The translations under genes and the position numbers were made by a program. Of a stretch of DNA of 64,000 nucleotides, positions 52,374 to 61,165 are shown in pieces. Position 1 is the first letter of the stretch, and every line of letters begins with the position of its first letter. Under the pieces are notes generated by a model. It did not search any database. It saw only the letters and a program-made list of their open reading frames with translations, and was not told the DNA's origin. Origin of the DNA: Lachnospiraceae bacterium MC2017 (GTDB lineage Bacteria; Bacillota; Clostridia; Lachnospirales; Lachnospiraceae); NCBI GenBank assembly GCA_000701625.1, contig KL370805.1, positions 2,440-66,439 of the forward strand, given 5' to 3'.

Positions 52374-53246
52374 TTACCCCTTTACTGCTCCGGCAACTAC
52401 ACCCTCGATGATATATTTCTGGCAGAAAAGATAGAGAAGGATTACAGGGATGATCGTGATAACGATACATGCCATCATCGGAGCCATCTGTACGCTTCCG
52501 TAACTTCCGCGGAAATACTGGATATCCATGGGAATAGTCCTGTACTTCTTGATATCAAGTACCAGTGTCGGCAGGAGGTAGTCGTTCCATACCCACATGG
52601 TTTCGAGGATTGCAGTAGAAATTGTTGTCGGTTTAGTTATCGGCATAACTACGCGAAAAAACATCTGTATCGGACTACATCCGTCGATCATTGCTGCTTC
52701 TTCAATTTCAAGAGGCATGGATTTCATAAATCCGGTAAACATAAATACAGCAAGACCTGCACCGAAGCCCAGATAGATTATGCAGATATTAAAAGGTGTG
52801 TTGAGCTTTAATGTATCTGCTGTCTTTGCCAGGGTAAACATTACCATCTGGAAAGGAACGACCATTGAAAAGATGCAAAGGTAATACATTGCCTTTGATG
52901 CCAGTGTATTTACTCTGGAGATATACCATGCGCACATTGAGCAGCAAAGGATTATAAGTACAACTGATGATACCGTGATGAAAAGGCTGTACAGGAAAGA
53001 TGAAAGGAAATCCATCTTTGTGACGCCGTATATATAGTTAGCGATGCCTGCAAATGTCTCTGATGTCGGGAGCTTAAATGCTGTATTTGTTGATATTGCA
53101 GACTCGATCTTAAGCGAATTTGTTACGATCAGAAATATCGGATAAACATATACGAGACAGATCAGCGCAAATACTACTGACAGGATCATATTTATTATCC
53201 GTGTCTTTTTCGATTCCTGCTTTTTTTCCATATTTACAACTGCCAT
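52374..53246 (-). CDS. Carbohydrate ABC transporter permease (MalG-like)
   Basis: 290 residues with six TM helices. The EAA loop that contacts the ATPase reads EEAAMIDGCSPIQMFFRVVMPITKP. It is the second inner-membrane subunit of a CUT1-type importer. It overlaps the preceding permease gene by one base. No ATPase gene is present in the cluster, so a shared MsmX/UgpC-type ATPase encoded elsewhere is expected. Confidence 0.93.
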   Translation of the reverse strand: MAVVNMEKKQESKKTRIINMILSVVFALICLVYVYPIFLIVTNSLKIESAISTNTAFKLPTSETFAGIANYIYGVTKMDFLSSFLYSLFITVSSVVLIILCCSMCAWYISRVNTLASKAMYYLCIFSMVVPFQMVMFTLAKTADTLKLNTPFNICIIYLGFGAGLAVFMFTGFMKSMPLEIEEAAMIDGCSPIQMFFRVVMPITKPTTISTAILETMWVWNDYLLPTLVLDIKKYRTIPMDIQYFRGSYGSVQMAPMMACIVITIIPVILLYLFCQKYIIEGVVAGAVKG

Positions 53247-54097
53247 TATGCCTGAACCTCCTTTGTTCTGGTAGCTCTGAGCTGGATCAGAGCGATGACT
53301 ACAACCAGCAGGAAGAATACTACTGCCTTAGCCTGACCTATTCCCTTCCACTGACCACCGGAACGGGCATAGAAGGTATCATAGATATTAAGTGCGAGCA
53401 TCTGTGACTTCTTTGCAGGTTCACCGCCTGTGAGTGACAGGTTCTGGTCAAAGAGCTTAAAGGAGTTTGTAAGTGTAAGGAAAGTACAGATAGTTACACT
53501 CGGCATTACCATAGGGATCTTGATCTTTGTAAGAATCTGCCAGGGTGTTGCTCCATCGATCTCAGCAGCTTCGATGAGATCCGGACTTACATTCTGAAGT
53601 CCTGCGATATAGATGATCATCATATATCCGATCTGCTGCCATCCCATGAGGATCAGGAGGCCTGCAAAACCGGCCTTTTCATTAAGCGCAAGGAGCGGAA
53701 GTCCCCAGTTTGAAAGGAGGCCGTCCAAAAGGATCTGCCAGATATATCCAAGTACGATTCCACCGATGAGGTTTGGCATAAAGAAGATCGTACGGAAAAT
53801 ATTGGTTCCCTTGATACCGCGTGTGAGAAGTACTGCAATCAGGAATGCTATCACATTGATGAGTACTGTGGATGCTAATGTGAATAGCGCAGTGAACCAA
53901 AAAGCATGTACAAATGTACTGTCTGAAAAAACTCTTGTATAGTTTGAAATACCAACAAATTTTACTTTGTTAACGGTATTGAATTTGCAGAATGAAAGGT
54001 AAATTCCCCAGATAAACGGCCATAAGAAGCCTATTGTGAATGCGATAAGTGTCGGTAATAAAAACACCGGCCAGTATTTTCTGACTGATTTCTCCAT
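53246..54097 (-). CDS. Carbohydrate ABC transporter permease (MalF-like)
   Basis: 283 residues with six TM helices. The EAA loop is LIEAAEIDGATPWQILTKIKIPMVMPS. It lacks the long periplasmic P2 loop of enteric MalF, as usual in Gram-positive CUT1 systems. It is separated from the binding-protein gene by about 175 bp that contains a hairpin and an operator-like palindrome. Confidence 0.93.
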   Translation of the reverse strand: MEKSVRKYWPVFLLPTLIAFTIGFLWPFIWGIYLSFCKFNTVNKVKFVGISNYTRVFSDSTFVHAFWFTALFTLASTVLINVIAFLIAVLLTRGIKGTNIFRTIFFMPNLIGGIVLGYIWQILLDGLLSNWGLPLLALNEKAGFAGLLILMGWQQIGYMMIIYIAGLQNVSPDLIEAAEIDGATPWQILTKIKIPMVMPSVTICTFLTLTNSFKLFDQNLSLTGGEPAKKSQMLALNIYDTFYARSGGQWKGIGQAKAVVFFLLVVVIALIQLRATRTKEVQA

Positions 54098-54169
54098 GTG
54101 GCTTTCCGCCTTTCTAACTTACATGACAATGTGTAACTTGTAACTTTGCAATCCATCTATTTTATTTAT

Positions 54170-54183
54170 CGGAAACGGTTCCG
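54170..54183. promoter_or_regulatory. LacI-type operator-like palindrome upstream of the permease genes
   Basis: CGGAAACGGTTCCG is nearly palindromic and matches the site at 55750-55763 in 12 of 14 positions in the same orientation. It lies 73 bp upstream of the MalF-like gene. Confidence 0.5.
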
Positions 54184-54198
54184 AAAATATTCAGTGAT

Positions 54199-54227
54199 AT
54201 GGGCAGGCTTTTTTATTGCCTGCCCAT
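54199..54227. other. Stem-loop between binding-protein and permease genes
   Basis: ATGGGCAGGC and GCCTGCCCAT form a strong stem. The T-run (ATTTTTT) is on the plus-strand side; on the minus strand, in the direction of the operon, no T-run follows. It is therefore likely an mRNA-stabilising or partial-termination hairpin that raises binding-protein expression over permease. Confidence 0.6.
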
Positions 54228-54273
54228 TTTTTATTCCCGCTTTTGATGTCATTTTCCCGACATCTTTTATCAT

Positions 54274-55686
54274 TTATTCGTTAGCAAGTGAATACTCTGT
54301 AGCCCAGTTGTCAACGAATGCTGTCTTTACATCATCCCAGCTGCCGGTTCCTGCTGCATATGCTGTAAGTGCAGAACCAAGTGTATTCTTCCACTCTTCA
54401 GAAGGCATTGTTGTGAAGTTCCATGATACCGGTTTCTTGCCTGCTGCTGTGTTGTCTGCATCCTGCTTTACGAATACGTTAGGAGATGCCTCTGCTGTCT
54501 TGAACGGGATTGTAAAGCCCATATCCTCAGCCATTGTCTTTGTGCCTTCTTCGCTTGTTACGCACCAGTTCATGAATGCGAGTGTTGCAGCGATATCTTC
54601 TTCTGATGCCTCAGAGTTTACACACCAGTAGTTCTCTGTTCCTGTGCAGAGACCCTGATTTGCCTCATCGCCTACTCCTATATAAATAGGAAGCATTGTG
54701 ATCTCGTCATCGGAGAACTTCTCAGACAGGCTGCTGTACTCCCAGGAACCGTTCTGATAGAATACTGCCTTTCCATCAAGGAACTCATTTCTTGCGTCAT
54801 CTGCTGTCTTTGCGGAGAGTTCCTTAGGATCGCATGTTGAATTATTGATGTAAAGATCAAAGATATTCTTGTAGTTATCGAGGTATGTACCCTTGATTGC
54901 CTCTGTGGAGCTGATGCCATCTGCCTGATATTCAAAGTAGATAGGAAGGTTTGCAAGGTGTGTCTTGAATCTCCAGTCTGATGAGGAATCCATACCTGTT
55001 GATGCGAATGCTGAGAATCCAAGCTCATCCTTACGAGCTGTGATATCTTCTGCTGCCTTTTTCAGATCATCGAATGACTGGATCGTGTCTACTGAGTATC
55101 CTGCTTCCTCGAGAAGCTTCTTATTTGTGATGATACCGTAGGACTCGATAACGTATGCAACACCACGTGTTACACCGTCTGCATCTTTAAGTGCGTAGTC
55201 ATCGCTTGTGAGTCCCTTTGTGATCTCTGCATCAGAGAGATCGTAGCAGTAGTCTACCCAGTTATTGAGACCTACAGGTCCGTTTACCTGGAACATTGTC
55301 GGTGCTTCGCTCTTTGCGATCTCAGACTGAAGTGTTGTCTCGTACTCACCGCTTGCTGCTGTTACTACAGTTACCGGAACTCCTGTCTCTGCTGTATAGT
55401 CTGCTGCGAGCTTCTGCCACTGCTCATCTGCTTCCGGCTTGAAATTTAAGTAATAAACTTTTCCCTCGCCTGCGTTTGCTGCCGGTGCTGCTGCCTCAGA
55501 TGCTCCTGCTTCTGCAGCTGTGTCTGCACCTGCCTCAGATGCTCCTGCTTCTGCAGCTGTGTCTGCACCTGCCTCAGATGCCGTTGCGTCTCCACCTGCC
55601 GGTGCTTCTGTCTTGCTTCCACATCCTGCAAGCATTGTTGCGAGCATTGCTGTACTAAGTAATACACTTACAACTTTCTTTTTCAT
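54274..55686 (-). CDS. Carbohydrate ABC transporter substrate-binding lipoprotein
   Basis: About 470 residues. The signal peptide ends in the lipobox LAGC (MKKKVVSVLLSTAMLATMLAGC), followed by a low-complexity Ala/Glu/Gly/Ser linker containing a perfect 13-residue duplication, then a cluster-B type solute-binding fold (VYYLNFKPEADEQWQKLAADY, IAKSEAPTMFQVNGPVG, AVFYQNGSWEYSSLS). The neighbouring malQ suggests malto-oligosaccharides as the ligand. The start at 55686 has GGGAG nearby; a longer frame to 55818 runs through the promoter and is rejected. Promoter and operator lie just upstream. Confidence 0.93.
   Translation of the reverse strand: MKKKVVSVLLSTAMLATMLAGCGSKTEAPAGGDATASEAGADTAAEAGASEAGADTAAEAGASEAAAPAANAGEGKVYYLNFKPEADEQWQKLAADYTAETGVPVTVVTAASGEYETTLQSEIAKSEAPTMFQVNGPVGLNNWVDYCYDLSDAEITKGLTSDDYALKDADGVTRGVAYVIESYGIITNKKLLEEAGYSVDTIQSFDDLKKAAEDITARKDELGFSAFASTGMDSSSDWRFKTHLANLPIYFEYQADGISSTEAIKGTYLDNYKNIFDLYINNSTCDPKELSAKTADDARNEFLDGKAVFYQNGSWEYSSLSEKFSDDEITMLPIYIGVGDEANQGLCTGTENYWCVNSEASEEDIAATLAFMNWCVTSEEGTKTMAEDMGFTIPFKTAEASPNVFVKQDADNTAAGKKPVSWNFTTMPSEEWKNTLGSALTAYAAGTGSWDDVKTAFVDNWATEYSLANE
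55502..55579 (-). repeat. Perfect 39-bp tandem duplication in the lipoprotein linker
   Basis: 55502-55540 and 55541-55579 are identical. They encode two copies of a 13-residue Ala/Glu/Gly/Asp/Thr/Ser linker segment just after the lipidated cysteine. The identity at DNA level indicates a recent duplication. Confidence 0.95.
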
Positions 55687-55749
55687 TTTCTCCCTTGTCC
55701 TTTCTGTATTGATAATGATACAATTTGGAATCGTTGTCGGTATCGTTGT

Positions 55750-55763
55750 CGGTAACGTTTCCG
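55750..55763. promoter_or_regulatory. LacI-type operator just downstream of the binding-protein promoter
   Basis: CGGTAACGTTTCCG (minus strand CGGAAACGTTACCG) lies about 14-27 bp downstream of the -10, in the transcribed leader, a standard roadblock position for LacI-family repressors. Two further repeats of ATCGTTGTCGGT adjoin it (55727-55750). Confidence 0.6.
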
Positions 55764-55776
55764 AACTCTTGAAAAG

Positions 55777-55805
55777 AATATAGCACCGCAATCTTTTTAT
55801 TGCAA
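55777..55805 (-). promoter_or_regulatory. Sigma-A promoter of the sugar ABC/malQ operon
   Basis: TTGCAA (55800-55805), a 17-bp spacer and TATATT (55777-55782) on the minus strand. It lies about 90 bp upstream of the lipoprotein start. Confidence 0.65.
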
Positions 55806-55924
55806 TGCTATATTGCACTTTTCGTTTATAATCCCAAATTTGGTTATTAGTTTTTGTTTAAATTATCTATACCGATGTTTTCCATTGTTGTTTAGTAATC
55901 AGCGGTATATACATTTTCGACGAT

Positions 55925-56599
55925 TTACTTAGACGAAGGTATATGTGCTGCCAATGTCATTGCGAGGGATGTGATCGGCATACTCTGAAGGATTACATGT
56001 CCGGGGCCTGTGACGACTGTGTTAAAGAGGCCTTCTCCACCGAAGAGCACGTTCTTTATTCCTTTTACTGTTACTACATCCATGGAACAGCTTGCTGACA
56101 TTGCTGCGAGGTATCCTGTGTCGATTATCTTTTTTTCACCGGGCTGCAGGTCATATTCGTGTGCGCTTCCGTCGATCTCGAGGAATACTATTCCCTGCCC
56201 TGAGTACTTTCTCATGAGGAATCCTTCACCGCCAAAGAAGCCTGTTCCGACTTTTTTCTGAAAGAATACTTCGGAATTGATATTTCCAAAGGATGCGAGG
56301 TATGCTCCTTTCTGGATCACGAGCGACCTTTCGGGTGTTACTTCTACTGCTCTTATTGAGCCCGGCATCTTGGCGGCGAATGCTATTTCTCCTCCGCGGC
56401 TTGCTGTGTAATGGTTCATGAACGCGCTTTCATTTGTCATCATTCGACCGAACATCTTACCGAGTCCGCCGCCTTCTGTGACCATTTCTATTCCTTCATC
56501 CATCCAACTCATTGCGCCGGCTTCACAGGATATTGTTTCTCCTGCATTTAATGCGACTCTTACTATCGGCAGGTTTTCGCCATCGATTCTGTACTGCAT
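55925..56599 (-). CDS. AIM24/TIGR00266 family protein
   Basis: 224 residues. It matches the conserved bacterial TIGR00266 family: a start of MQYRIDGENLPIVRVALNAGETISCEAGAMSWM, then GIEMVTEGGGLGKMFGRMMTNES, a Gly-rich GTGFFGGEGFLMRKYSGQG and a GLFNTVVTGPGHVILQSMP end. The family forms a double beta-prism-like barrel, is related to yeast Aim24, and has no established biochemical role. It appears to be a single-gene unit with an extended -10 TGATATAAT (-10 at 56680-56685) upstream. Confidence 0.9.
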   Translation of the reverse strand: MQYRIDGENLPIVRVALNAGETISCEAGAMSWMDEGIEMVTEGGGLGKMFGRMMTNESAFMNHYTASRGGEIAFAAKMPGSIRAVEVTPERSLVIQKGAYLASFGNINSEVFFQKKVGTGFFGGEGFLMRKYSGQGIVFLEIDGSAHEYDLQPGEKKIIDTGYLAAMSASCSMDVVTVKGIKNVLFGGEGLFNTVVTGPGHVILQSMPITSLAMTLAAHIPSSK

Positions 56600-56679
56600 G
56601 TATACCCTCCTTTATTTCACTGTTTTATCCGTACATACTTCCCTGGGATACGGATTTTGGCTTTCTGCGAGTTATAGAG

Positions 56680-56688
56680 ATTATATCA
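56680..56688 (-). promoter_or_regulatory. Extended -10 promoter candidate for the AIM24-like gene
   Basis: TGATATAAT on the minus strand combines a perfect -10 hexamer with the TGn extension, about 80 bp upstream of the gene. The -35 region is poor. Confidence 0.45.
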
Positions 56689-56781
56689 TGGACATCACTT
56701 TTTTTGAGCGGGGGTTTTACAAAAAATTGTACAGAAAATGATACGATACATTGTCGGTTTATCATGGTGGCTAAACCGTAC

Positions 56782-56907
56782 GATTTCTCACAGGGGCAGT
56801 ATCATACACGCTCGCACTTTGCCTCAGTTGAAGCGCTCCGCCGCCTATCTTCAGGTGCCTCGGCTTCGAATTGCTCGCTTTGTATGATACTGCCCCTGTG
56901 AGAAATC
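56782..56907. repeat. 126-bp element with perfect 27-bp terminal inverted repeats
   Basis: Arms 56782-56808 and 56881-56907 are perfect inverse complements (outermost bases GATTTCTCACAGGGGCAG). They enclose a 72-bp core with GCTCGC-type motifs near both ends. It has no coding capacity. It lies in the 487-bp gap between the AIM24-like gene and the second receptor gene. The flanks hold another small hairpin (AGAATCGGC-TTT-GCCGGATTCT, about 56930-56952) and the receptor terminator; the rest of the gap shows nothing I can name. Confidence 0.85.
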
Positions 56908-57018
56908 TGGGATTCGTTGTGGCACAGTAGAATCGGCTTTGCCGGATTCTCTGCGCAAGCGCGGCTCCGCTATGCGATCGCGCAAGATGAGAACAGTCTC
57001 CTCCCACACGGTGTATAT

Positions 57019-57064
57019 AAAAACTTCCCGAACTGCAGATATTGACACAGTTCGGGAAGCTTTT
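57019..57064 (-). terminator. Intrinsic terminator of the second chemotaxis receptor gene
   Basis: CTTCCCGAACTG and CAGTTCGGGAAG pair over 12 bp, followed by TTTTTATA on the minus strand. Confidence 0.9.
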
Positions 57065-57086
57065 TAATTCTGATACTTCTTAATTA

Positions 57087-59108
57087 TTACTGGAAGAATG
57101 ACATATCCTGATTGAGCTTGTCGGATATTACCTTGAGGGAGTCGGCACTTCCTGCTAGTGTTGTTACTGTTGCGGACAACTGCTCTACTGCTGCTCCTGT
57201 GGTCTGTGCTGATGCAGCGTTTTCTTCACTGACTGCAGACAGTGAGGTCATTGCGTCTGCTACGATACCGTTTGCACTTACACATCCTTCTACAGCTTCA
57301 TCGATCGTCTTTACTCTCTTAACGGTATTCTCGATATCATCGATCATTCCCTTTACACTATCAACTGTTGTATTGATGATCTCCTGCTGCTGTTCATTTT
57401 CTTTTCTTACTGCATCTGCCATCTCAACTGCCGAACTGGATTCTGACAGGAGCACATCCATTTCTGCTCTGATAGCGCTTGCGAGATTCTTTGAGTTATC
57501 TGCAAGATTACTGATTTCTTCTGCTACTACTGCAAATCCGCGTCCTGCCTCACCTGCACGGGCTGCCTCGATGGAAGCATTGAGTGACAACAGGTTTGTC
57601 TGTGTCGCGATAGACGCGATCTCCTCGACCTTCGAGTTGATATTTTCTACTGCAACACCTGTCGCACCAACCTTTTCGGAAATCTGGCTGATGCTCTCAC
57701 TCATCTTTTCACTACTCTTTTGGAGTGAACCTAAGTTGTCGGAAGAAACGGTACTTGCCTTCTGCATATCTACCGTAAGTTCTGTAAGTCTTCTGGTATT
57801 GTGCTGAACCTTACCGTTTGCTTCGCTGATCTTCTCGACATTTTCTGTGACATTCTGGATCTCATCAGCCTGCTGAGCAGCTCCGGAAGAAATTTCCTGA
57901 ACAGCATTTGCTACGCTCTCTGCGGTCTGTGAGATCTGATTAGCAGTCTCTGCCACATCCTCCGATGAGTTATTAACCTCATGCGTAGAAATCTTGATAT
58001 TACTTATAATTTCACTTAACGTACCTATAACAGAATTTGTATTATTTATTATCTCTCCAAATTCATCCTTACGATCCGTATATTTTTCAATAGGAGCGAA
58101 CACACCTATTGCAAGGTGGCTTATACAATCGTTCAGTAAGTGAAGCGGATTCGTGAAAGAATTTGCCATTGTAAAGGAAATACCGATCGCCATGATCAGC
58201 AGCAAGATACCGATACTGACCGTCAGCCATGCACTCTTACGGGCAGCTGATGTTGTCTGGTTGTAGTCCATCGCTGCAACTACTGTCCACCCTGTGGTAT
58301 CGTCCTTCTTGTAGCCTACTATGACTTTTCTTCCGTCAGCATTTCCAATATATTTTCCGCTCTCCTGACCCTGAGTGATGAAACCGGAGCTGCTGTAATT
58401 AGCTGCTTCTTCATCTACCGGTATTTCATATCCGGAATGGGCTATAAGATCTGCCTTTCTATCGACGATAAATGCTTCTTCTCCAACTGATGAATCAACT
58501 GCTCCCGAAAGGAACCCATGCAGGAAAGATAGATCGTAGGACTTCTGAACAACACCGATAACTTCTTTATCTTCTAAGTCCTTTATCGGAATAGCCAAAA
58601 CAACGATCTTTAACCCTGTAGATCTCGATACAAGTACTTCCGAAATAACTTCTTTACCGGTCATAGCCTCTTTAAAAAAGTCACGGTCGCCGACTTCAAC
58701 CAGTGTTCCAGATGTCCTGACTATCTGCTGACCTGTCGCATCCTCAACGATGATGTCATTGCCATCGCCGAGATGATCATTAAGGGTTATCAGATACTTC
58801 TGAACAGCATCAATATCTTTATGATCAGGGTCAAGAAGCAGTTCCTTCACTTGTTTACTGTGTGATATGGATTCCATCATGCGCACATTTTGAATAAATA
58901 TAGCTTCAAACTCATTTTCCACTATCTGCGCAAGCTGATATCCTTTGACCTGCGCATCAGCTATATCTCTGGACATAGCGCTCCTATAGCTTATCGTCAG
59001 AGAAATAAGCATGGGAACTACGCATATCAGCATCATCACTGCGATCAATCGCGTTTTTACACTGTTCATAAATGTAACCGATGATCTTTTGGACTTTTCC
59101 TTAGCCAT
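57087..59108 (-). CDS. Methyl-accepting chemotaxis protein with dCache sensor
   Basis: About 673 residues. TM1 lies near residues 20-42 ([21 protein letters not shown]) and a dCache extracytoplasmic domain covers about 45-285 ([39 protein letters not shown]). TM2 is near 290-312, followed by HAMP and the signalling coiled coil with the tip [19 protein letters not shown]. The sensor differs from that of the receptor at 2669, so a different ligand is expected. The start at 59108 has AGGAGG 5 nt upstream; a longer frame to 59135 is rejected. It is a single-gene unit with a sigma-28-like promoter and a strong terminator. Confidence 0.93.
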   Translation of the reverse strand: MAKEKSKRSSVTFMNSVKTRLIAVMMLICVVPMLISLTISYRSAMSRDIADAQVKGYQLAQIVENEFEAIFIQNVRMMESISHSKQVKELLLDPDHKDIDAVQKYLITLNDHLGDGNDIIVEDATGQQIVRTSGTLVEVGDRDFFKEAMTGKEVISEVLVSRSTGLKIVVLAIPIKDLEDKEVIGVVQKSYDLSFLHGFLSGAVDSSVGEEAFIVDRKADLIAHSGYEIPVDEEAANYSSSGFITQGQESGKYIGNADGRKVIVGYKKDDTTGWTVVAAMDYNQTTSAARKSAWLTVSIGILLLIMAIGISFTMANSFTNPLHLLNDCISHLAIGVFAPIEKYTDRKDEFGEIINNTNSVIGTLSEIISNIKISTHEVNNSSEDVAETANQISQTAESVANAVQEISSGAAQQADEIQNVTENVEKISEANGKVQHNTRRLTELTVDMQKASTVSSDNLGSLQKSSEKMSESISQISEKVGATGVAVENINSKVEEIASIATQTNLLSLNASIEAARAGEAGRGFAVVAEEISNLADNSKNLASAIRAEMDVLLSESSSAVEMADAVRKENEQQQEIINTTVDSVKGMIDDIENTVKRVKTIDEAVEGCVSANGIVADAMTSLSAVSEENAASAQTTGAAVEQLSATVTTLAGSADSLKVISDKLNQDMSFFQ

Positions 59109-59174
59109 AAAAACCTCCTGGTACCCCAATTCCAAAGTTGAAAAAAAACAAAAAATTGATATTCCCCAATTTTT

Positions 59175-59201
59175 TCATCGGCTGATCGAACGTATCACAT
59201 A
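59175..59201 (-). promoter_or_regulatory. Sigma-28-like promoter of the second chemotaxis receptor
   Basis: On the minus strand TATG (59198-59201), 15 bp and GCCGATGA (59175-59182). The -10 differs from GCCGATAA by one base. The same TATG-N15 pattern precedes the receptor gene at 2669. Confidence 0.45.
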
Positions 59202-59270
59202 AGAGAGGGCTACAAAGAAAATTGTTCAAAAATAAAACCTAAAAACACCTCATACATAATTATGTACATC

Positions 59271-59298
59271 TAAATTTTTGAATCTCTAAGGCCGATAA
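59271..59298 (+). promoter_or_regulatory. Sigma-28 (SigD/FliA)-type promoter of the nucleotidase/zeta-like operon
   Basis: TAAA (59271-59274), 16 bp and a perfect GCCGATAA (59291-59298). This is the best flagellar-type promoter in the window. No sigma-A -10 was found in a better position. It predicts a leader of about 30 nt before the GGGGAGG ribosome binding site. Confidence 0.65.
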
Positions 59299-59336
59299 AT
59301 AATATCGTTGAATATAACGAAATGGGGAGGAAATTA

Positions 59337-61142
59337 ATGACACAACTTAAAAAATCACGTCTTTTTATCTTTTTCTTAGTGTTCTGTCTCATCTTTTCAC
59401 TTGCAGGATGCGCTTCTGCTAACACACCAAAACAAGCCTCTGAATCAACTGAAACTGCAGTGACAGAGAGTGCGTCTGACACCTCATCAACTGTTGCTTT
59501 GTCTACTGCGTCCGAAGCAGCAAGTGTGACAGACGATACAAGCGAAAATGACACATCCCAACATTCCGAGAAAAACGGTGACATCATGATCCTATACACC
59601 AGCGATGTTCACTGCGGAGTTAGTCAAGGCTTTGGTTATGCAGGACTTTATGAAGTACGTAAATCTCTCGAAGCGCAGGGCTATACTACGATCCTTGTAG
59701 ATGACGGCGATTCGATCCAGGGCGAAGCCATGGGAACTCTCACAAAAGGTGAGGCAAATATAAAACTTATGAATGCTGTCGGCTACGATGTGTGTATCCC
59801 CGGTAATCACGAGTTTGACTATGGCGCAGACCATTTTTTGAATCTCTCAGATCAGGCTAAATTTACGTATATCAGCTGCAACCTAAATAAAGATGGTGAA
59901 CCGGTACTTCCGGCATATAAGATCATAGAAGCTGCCGGAAAAAAGATCGGTTTTGTTGGTATCACAACACCCGAATCCCTTACCACATCAAATCCTATTC
60001 ATTTTCAGGATGAAAACGGTAAGACTGTGTACGGATTTTTGCAGGATGATGACGGAACCGGCGTATATAACGCAGTACAAAAAGCCGTTGATGATGCACG
60101 TGCCGATGGCGCTGATTATATTTATGTTCTGGCTCATGTCGGTATGGAAGAAACCGTACATCCATGGACATATGCCGATATCATCTCGCATACCACAGGG
60201 ATCGACGTATTCCTCGACGGCCACAGCCATGACACCGAGCAGGTGGTCATGAAAAATGCGGAAGGAAAAGATGTGATCCGTTCTGCTGTCGGCACAAAAA
60301 TGAATTGCATCGGTCATAGTCTTATTACAGAAGATGGTATAGGCGAAACCGATATATGGAGCTGGCCAAATGATATAGATGCACCTACTCTTTTAGGACT
60401 TGAAAATGAAATGACACCTAAAATAGAAGAAGTACGCGCAGAGCTTGACGAGATTCTTTCTAAAGAAGTGGCTAATATTGACTTTGAGATCACAATCAAT
60501 GATCCGGTAGAAAAAGATACCAGCGGCAATCCGATCAGAATGATCAGAAGGGCCGAGACAAATATGGGAGACCTCTGTGCAGATGCTGCCCGCGTTGCTG
60601 CCGATGCTGATATCGGAATAATAAACGGCGGCGGTGTTCGTGCAGGACTCCCTAAGGGCAAGATAACATACGAAGATATCATAGGCGTTTATCCCTATAA
60701 CAATGCAGTTTGTTTGATCGAAGTAACCGGTCAGCAGATTCTGGATGCTCTGGAATGGGGAGCTCGCGGTGTTCCTGAAGAAAATGGTTCTTTCCTGCAT
60801 GTGTCAGGTATTACCTACGAAATAAACTCAACCATTGACTCTCCATGCACATCAAACAGTGATGGAATGATGACCGGAATTTCCGGTAAACGAAGAGTTT
60901 CTAATGTTTTGTACGATGGAAAACCTATCGATCCAAACGCAAAATTCCGCGTGGCAGGTTCTGACTTTGTCCTGCTGCAAAATGGTGACGGTACGACAGC
61001 TTTTGATGGTGCCAAAGTCATAGACGAAGAGGCTACGATCGATAACCAGGCACTTATCTCATATATCACGAATACTCTTGAAGGAAAGTTAGACGCGTAT
61101 TCAGACCCTTACGGTCAGGGACGGATCGTCATCAAAGAATAA
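59337..61142 (+). CDS. Surface lipoprotein 5'-nucleotidase / 2',3'-cyclic phosphodiesterase (UshA/CpdB type)
   Basis: About 601 residues. The signal peptide ends in the lipobox LAGC (Cys25), followed by a Ser/Thr/Glu linker. The calcineurin-like N-terminal domain has the intact dinuclear metal motifs ILYTSDVHCG, VDDGDSIQGE, PGNHEFDYG, LAHVG and DGHSHD. The C-terminal 5'-nucleotidase domain has MGDLCADAARVAADADIGIINGGGVRAG and an FRVAGSDFVLLQNGDG substrate loop. It dephosphorylates extracellular nucleotides. GGAGG lies 6 nt before the ATG at 59337. It is driven by a sigma-28-like promoter and followed 23 bp later by a lipoprotein kinase-like gene. Confidence 0.93.
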   Translation: MTQLKKSRLFIFFLVFCLIFSLAGCASANTPKQASESTETAVTESASDTSSTVALSTASEAASVTDDTSENDTSQHSEKNGDIMILYTSDVHCGVSQGFGYAGLYEVRKSLEAQGYTTILVDDGDSIQGEAMGTLTKGEANIKLMNAVGYDVCIPGNHEFDYGADHFLNLSDQAKFTYISCNLNKDGEPVLPAYKIIEAAGKKIGFVGITTPESLTTSNPIHFQDENGKTVYGFLQDDDGTGVYNAVQKAVDDARADGADYIYVLAHVGMEETVHPWTYADIISHTTGIDVFLDGHSHDTEQVVMKNAEGKDVIRSAVGTKMNCIGHSLITEDGIGETDIWSWPNDIDAPTLLGLENEMTPKIEEVRAELDEILSKEVANIDFEITINDPVEKDTSGNPIRMIRRAETNMGDLCADAARVAADADIGIINGGGVRAGLPKGKITYEDIIGVYPYNNAVCLIEVTGQQILDALEWGARGVPEENGSFLHVSGITYEINSTIDSPCTSNSDGMMTGISGKRRVSNVLYDGKPIDPNAKFRVAGSDFVLLQNGDGTTAFDGAKVIDEEATIDNQALISYITNTLEGKLDAYSDPYGQGRIVIKE

Positions 61143-61165
61143 AAAATTCACCAGGGGGAAAACCA

